Assembly: GCA_021806135.1 (NCBI GenBank) | Contig: JAJZYB010000008.1 | Location: 1 to 61,661 of the forward strand | Direction of reading: 5' to 3' | DNA length: 61,661 nt | DNA from: Thermoplasmata archaeon | GTDB lineage: Archaea > Thermoplasmatota > Thermoplasmata > Lutacidiplasmatales > UBA184 | Shown here: positions 60,757 through 61,661 of the stretch, in pieces | Layout of the letters: each line of letters starts with the position of its first letter | Numbering within the stretch: position 1 is the first letter of the stretch | Notes under the pieces: model-generated | What the model was told of the DNA's origin: nothing | Databases searched by the model: none | What the model saw: only the letters and a program-made list of their open reading frames with translations | Program-made: the position numbers and the translations under genes

Positions 60757-60821
60757 TGTCCGGAGGCGAGCAGGTGCCAATCCCGTCAGGCGTCAGGAAA
60801 CAGTGGGGACGTCATGGCTGA
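60753..60821 (+). CDS. Micro-ORF in the overlap chain
   Basis: 22 codons from an ATG that overlaps the RHH stop, ending inside the next ORF. Its product (MMSGGEQVPIPSGVRKQWGR plus HG) is not recognised. It could be a coupling device that moves ribosomes from the RHH gene to the next frame. Confidence 0.35.
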   Translation: MMSGGEQVPIPSGVRKQWGRHG

Positions 60822-60927
60822 CCTGTCACCCACCCCGTCGAGGGGCCCAAAGAGCCGCTCCGGGATCGGAGAGGACTACGACCCCGTCGAGAACTTGACG
60901 ACTCTGCCGGTTGAGGTGGCAGCGTGA
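60814..60927 (+). CDS. Small protein coupled to the recombinase
   Basis: 37 residues from ATG 60814, overlapping the previous ORF by 8 bp and the recombinase start by 4 bp (GTGA). Composition: acidic middle (GIGEDYDPVENL) and a PVEVAA end. No family recognised. The tight overlaps on both sides suggest it is translated. Confidence 0.5.
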   Translation: MADLSPTPSRGPKSRSGIGEDYDPVENLTTLPVEVAA

Positions 60928-61565
60928 CCCGCGTCGCCATCTACGCTCGGGTCTCCACGTCCAAGCAGGAAACAGCCAACCAGGTCCGCGAACTGGAGGC
61001 CTATGCGGCTCGCCGCGGCTGGACGGTGAGCCATCGCTTCCTGGAGACCGCGCCTGGGTGGGAGCCTGACCGGGAGCGCCTCCAGCAGCTCTACTCGTAT
61101 GCCTACAGGCACGAGTTCGACGTGGTCCTCGTGTGGGCCCTGGACAGGTTCTCCAGGCAGGGCGTGGGTGCCACCCTGTCTCTGATCTCCCGCTTGCGCG
61201 AGTATGGCATCCCTCTGGTGAGCTACCGCGAGGAGTTCCTGTCCGGGATGGACCCCCGCGTGGCAGAGCTCGTTGCCTCGGTGCTCAGCTGGGTCGCGCA
61301 GCAGGAGCATCTGAGGATCTCCGACCGCACGAAGGCGGGGCTCGCGAGAGCGCGAGCGGCTGGCCGCCAACCTGGACGCGAGCGGAAGTACGCCTTCGAC
61401 GCTGATGCCGCCAGGGCCCTGAGGGCCAAGGGACACAGCTGGAGGGGTGTCCTTCGGCAGTTGGACCTGCCTCGGGAGGCACTTTCCTCCGTCCGTCGGG
61501 TGTGCCAAAAGGGGGGGGAAGGTGGCTCGGGGGGCCGGTCCCCTGTTCCGGGTGGTGTGCCATGA
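60924..61565 (+). CDS. Serine recombinase/resolvase
   Basis: A 213-residue small serine recombinase. The catalytic serine is in YARVSTSKQ, with VWALDRFSRQG and the helix-E region SVLSWVAQQEHLRISDRTKAGLARA (written over two runs) next to a C-terminal helix-turn-helix (DADAARALRAKGHSWRGVL). It should resolve or integrate the element. GTG start in a GTGA overlap. It is distinct from the IS607-type fragment at the left edge. Confidence 0.87.
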   Translation: MTRVAIYARVSTSKQETANQVRELEAYAARRGWTVSHRFLETAPGWEPDRERLQQLYSYAYRHEFDVVLVWALDRFSRQGVGATLSLISRLREYGIPLVSYREEFLSGMDPRVAELVASVLSWVAQQEHLRISDRTKAGLARARAAGRQPGRERKYAFDADAARALRAKGHSWRGVLRQLDLPREALSSVRRVCQKGGEGGSGGRSPVPGGVP

Positions 61566-61661
61566 GGGACGTTTTGGCACGGCACCCATCGATGCGCCGC
61601 TGGGGATACAGGTGCATCGCGGTCGAATTGGGGGCAGGCATCCTCGCCCTTGTCGAGCTCG
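61562..61661 (+). CDS. Partial ORF running off the right edge
   Basis: 33 codons in an ATGA overlap with the recombinase stop, then the window ends. The peptide includes HPSMRRWGYRC and a hydrophobic run VELGAGILALVEL. Function cannot be told. Confidence 0.4.
   Translation, partial: MRDVLARHPSMRRWGYRCIAVELGAGILALVEL

Overview
The window is a high-GC archaeal chromosome segment. Archaeal markers include transcription factor B, a thermosome subunit, aIF6, the eukaryote-type ribosomal proteins S17e, S19e, L31e and L39e, a PDCD5-like protein, Gar1, the tRNA-modification enzymes Taw1 and the G10 dimethyltransferase, and a SAMP-like modifier. TATA boxes about 25-30 bp upstream of many start codons, which imply leaderless mRNAs, also fit. 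The gene mix suggests a Thermoplasmatota-like lineage; that placement is inference. GTG and TTG starts are common, and neighbours are often packed with 4-bp start/stop overlaps (ATGA, GTGA, TTGA).

Layout. 1-96: fragment of an IS607-type recombinase at the window edge. 242-6272: taw1, an ABC exporter pair, a phosphohexomutase, a Mut7-C protein and the tRNA G10 dimethyltransferase. 6267-18124 (minus): a long colinear run. It starts with a VWA protein, a P-loop GTPase and a GAP1-like coiled-coil protein, then a zinc-ribbon membrane protein, a CoaD/NTPase fusion and the UDP-sugar genes galU-uxs-ugd (UDP-glucose to UDP-glucuronate to UDP-xylose), and ends with a site-2 protease. 18301-20577: translation genes. 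20738-27386 (plus): MocA and XdhC, then a molybdenum hydroxylase whose three subunits match 4-hydroxybenzoyl-CoA reductase, including the extra Fe-S insert of the FAD subunit, then a short SerK-like protein and a glycosyltransferase. 27295-33998 (minus): purN, tldE, tldD, tfb, gar1, a zinc-ribbon coiled-coil protein, a SAMP-like protein and tRNA-Ser. 34310-40842: sugar isomerase, a candidate structured RNA, two KaiC-like genes (the second with an altered Walker A), a glycosyltransferase and a membrane protein.

40963-46190 is accessory: tRNA-Gln followed by a decayed tyrosine integrase, a flavin disulfide reductase, an M1 peptidase fragment and a HAD hydrolase. 46744-55553 carries transport and small metabolic genes (VIT1-like, pirin, EamA, DUF3311 plus sodium:solute symporter, ClC, nitroreductase, RdgB). 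55611-59600 holds the thermosome, a methyltransferase and the cis-prenyltransferase. From tRNA-Ile (59714) to the right edge the DNA looks like a second mobile element: a gene remnant, a tetranucleotide repeat, a cluster of 14-bp palindromes, then an overlapping chain of a ribbon-helix-helix protein, two micro-ORFs, a serine recombinase and a partial gene.

The strongest candidates for something little described are the VWA-GTPase-GAP1-like cassette, the archaeal benzoyl-CoA-reductase-type molybdenum enzyme with its maturation genes, and the palindrome-controlled micro-ORF element at the right edge. No database search was possible; family assignments rest on motifs, lengths and gene order.
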